Made by a program: the position numbers and the translations under genes. From Pelargonium tetragonum (lineage: Eukaryota; Streptophyta; Magnoliopsida; Geraniales; Geraniaceae): a stretch of DNA of 64,000 bases. The DNA lies in NCBI GenBank assembly GCA_036897445.1, contig JAYMTL010000102.1, positions 1 through 64,000 of the forward strand. The letters run 5' to 3'. The notes beneath the pieces are model-generated. The model was not told the DNA's origin. It worked only from the letters and a program-made list of their open reading frames with translations, and ran no database searches. Below are positions 62,701 to 64,000 of the stretch, piece after piece; the stretch's first letter is position 1, and every line of letters starts with the position of its first letter.

Positions 62701-64000
62701 TGGATACTCTTTAACAGAATGGTAGCCAACATGCGCGGATTTCCTTATTGTTCTAAAATAGGTACACTTCTCCGTCTAGTTTAGTTAAGCTCGGGGGTAA
62801 AAAAGATAAGGAATTTTCATTTAAGTTTAGCTTCTACAAATTCTATTAAAGTAAGTCTCTCTGACATTAAAGGATCTGAATTTGTATAAAGTCTTTTTAC
62901 ATTTTGCTATCTTATGCTTTATATAAGTAGGTAACCAGTCAGATTTTAGTCCAGTGTACTTTTTTACCCCCTTTTTTAGATAGAAGGGACTACTCTATCG
63001 AAAAAATAAGGTATCCCTCTTGCTTGAGTCAAAGTTCTAATTTGAATTACTTAGGTTAGTGGAACTTTACAAGAGTAAGAGCCTCCCGATTAGATACAAA
63101 AGCTCGGGTAGAATAAAGCCAAGAATAACTCTGAACAAAGGGACCTCTCAATTAAAGTTTTTTAAGTAAATGAGTATTTCGAACCTATGGCTGTACTTTT
63201 TAATTGGACTTTTGTTTACCAAAGCTCGTCTTACCCGGGTATGTATACTATTATGATAAGGATTCCTTGTAATAAGGCCCCAATGGAGGTGAAAATAACG
63301 CTTCTTTGATACTTTGTTTACTACGTACGGCAGTTGGAACACTTTTTAAGCGATTTTATAAAGGCAGTTTTGTTGAAATAACATTTTTAGAAGGAAAAAC
63401 TCTTGTAAAAAAAAGATTTTTTAATTGCTTGTACTCGAGGTTAAGGGTATTTGAGACTCCTGAATGAAAGATTTTTGCTAGGGCAGCTGGAGCTTTTGGT
63501 ATGCGATAATAACTACAAGAGGATCCTTTACTTTTGATAAACTCCACTTTATATTCCGGGCAGGAGACTTTGATTATATATAAGGTTTTTGTATTACAAT
63601 AGCTAACTGTTAACAAGTCAATACCAAATTAGGGTATCTCTATTCTCCAGGCCAGCCCGGCTTGTTTCCACGAATCTTTGTTGCATAGCTTCCACGTATT
63701 TTTAGCAGCTCTCTTAGTTTTGTAAGCTCAACTCCAAGAGCACTATACCCTAGTATAAACTTGAGTTAGAGTTAAATATAAAGCACCCTTTCCTCAGGGG
63801 AAACTTGACCAGAAAGTACAAGAGTAAACTAAAAACCATATAAGTCTTTATCAAGATTTTTGTAGCTTCTCTCAGAGCGCGTAGAGAAAGAAAAAGCTAT
63901 GCGCGGTAGGCTAATAACTATCAATAGAATTTCAGCAAAGCTCAAGCAAAGGCCTTCCCCTTTTGAAGTAAAAAGGAATATCTCACAGCTTTTGGAACAG
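56740..64000. other. Non-coding stretch
   Basis: About 7 kb with no gene candidate; the longest frame is 86 codons at 63356-63616 (minus) without motif. A GC-rich hairpin at 59963-59983 is listed separately. TTTGGTAGAGCACTGACAACCC near 61850 resembles a D-arm plus anticodon stem start but has no T-arm after it. TTTCAGGAATTCC near 62649 may be a scrap of family 3. Nothing else assignable. Confidence 0.5.
59963..59983. other. GC-rich 7 bp hairpin
   Basis: GGGTCCC (59963-59969) pairs with GGGACCC (59977-59983) around a seven-base loop, with one more G-T pair outside. This is the most stable small hairpin I noticed. A T-rich tract (59993-60004) follows after about ten bases, loosely like an intrinsic terminator read on the plus strand, but no gene precedes it, so a terminator role is not supported. 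Confidence 0.55.

Noticed and set aside
1-64000. CRISPR array, insertion sequences with transposase, or telomeric repeats
   Set aside because: No regularly spaced identical repeats, no transposase-like frame with terminal inverted repeats, and no tandem TTTAGGG- or TTAGGG-type array were seen.
1-64000. Retroviral, LTR-type, Polinton-like or toxin relics
   Set aside because: No paired long terminal repeats and no reverse transcriptase, integrase, capsid or toxin motif was recognised in any frame.

Overview
This window looks non-coding. It is A+T-rich (roughly 64% by sampling lines) and strewn with TAA and TAG on both strands. The longest start-to-stop frame is 108 codons (23251-23577, minus), and the longest frame of any kind I found is 126 codons with no ATG (49804-50184, plus). 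Both are about what chance allows in 128 kb of two-strand sequence of this composition. None of the short frames has a recognisable domain, a conserved motif, an operon-like neighbour or a ribosome binding site. I recognise no rRNA, no complete tRNA, no CRISPR array, no insertion sequence with its transposase and no viral-type element.

The source cannot be named with confidence. 64 kb without a gene rules out an ordinary bacterium, plasmid, phage or compact eukaryote. CpG is only mildly depleted where I counted it, which argues against heavily methylated nuclear DNA. The tRNA-like fragments, short palindromes, strand-skewed blocks and old diverged repeats would fit the inflated intergenic DNA of a large organelle genome (a mitochondrion first, a plastid second). 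A large, weakly methylated eukaryotic genome is the alternative. This is inference.

The structure I can support is repetitive. Three families of old, indel-rich repeats were found by eye. Family 1 is the most widespread: 3.4 kb, 49.6-50.2 kb and 52.55-52.9 kb on the plus strand, and 33.0 kb, 55.7 kb and 56.3 kb on the minus strand. It is pyrimidine-rich on its own plus strand, which explains the C-skewed block near 49.9 kb and the G-skewed block at 55.3-56.4 kb. Family 2 is a local cluster of re-used blocks at 5.8-7.5 kb. Family 3 has two good copies (4.1-4.27 kb and 16.05-16.2 kb) and a shorter third (23.73-23.80 kb).

Overlaid on this are about ten sites with the tRNA T-arm / Pol III box B signature (GTTCRANYCC), several preceded by a box A or D-arm-like word at tRNA-like spacing. 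Two resemble eukaryotic tRNA-Asp(GTC) and tRNA-Val(AAC), but none folds into a complete cloverleaf. Six-base palindromes such as GAATTC and GGATCC occur about 2.5-3 times more often than composition predicts. There are also several clean hairpins and a set of 7-10 bp direct duplications. The rest of the window, described by segment, shows nothing I can assign.
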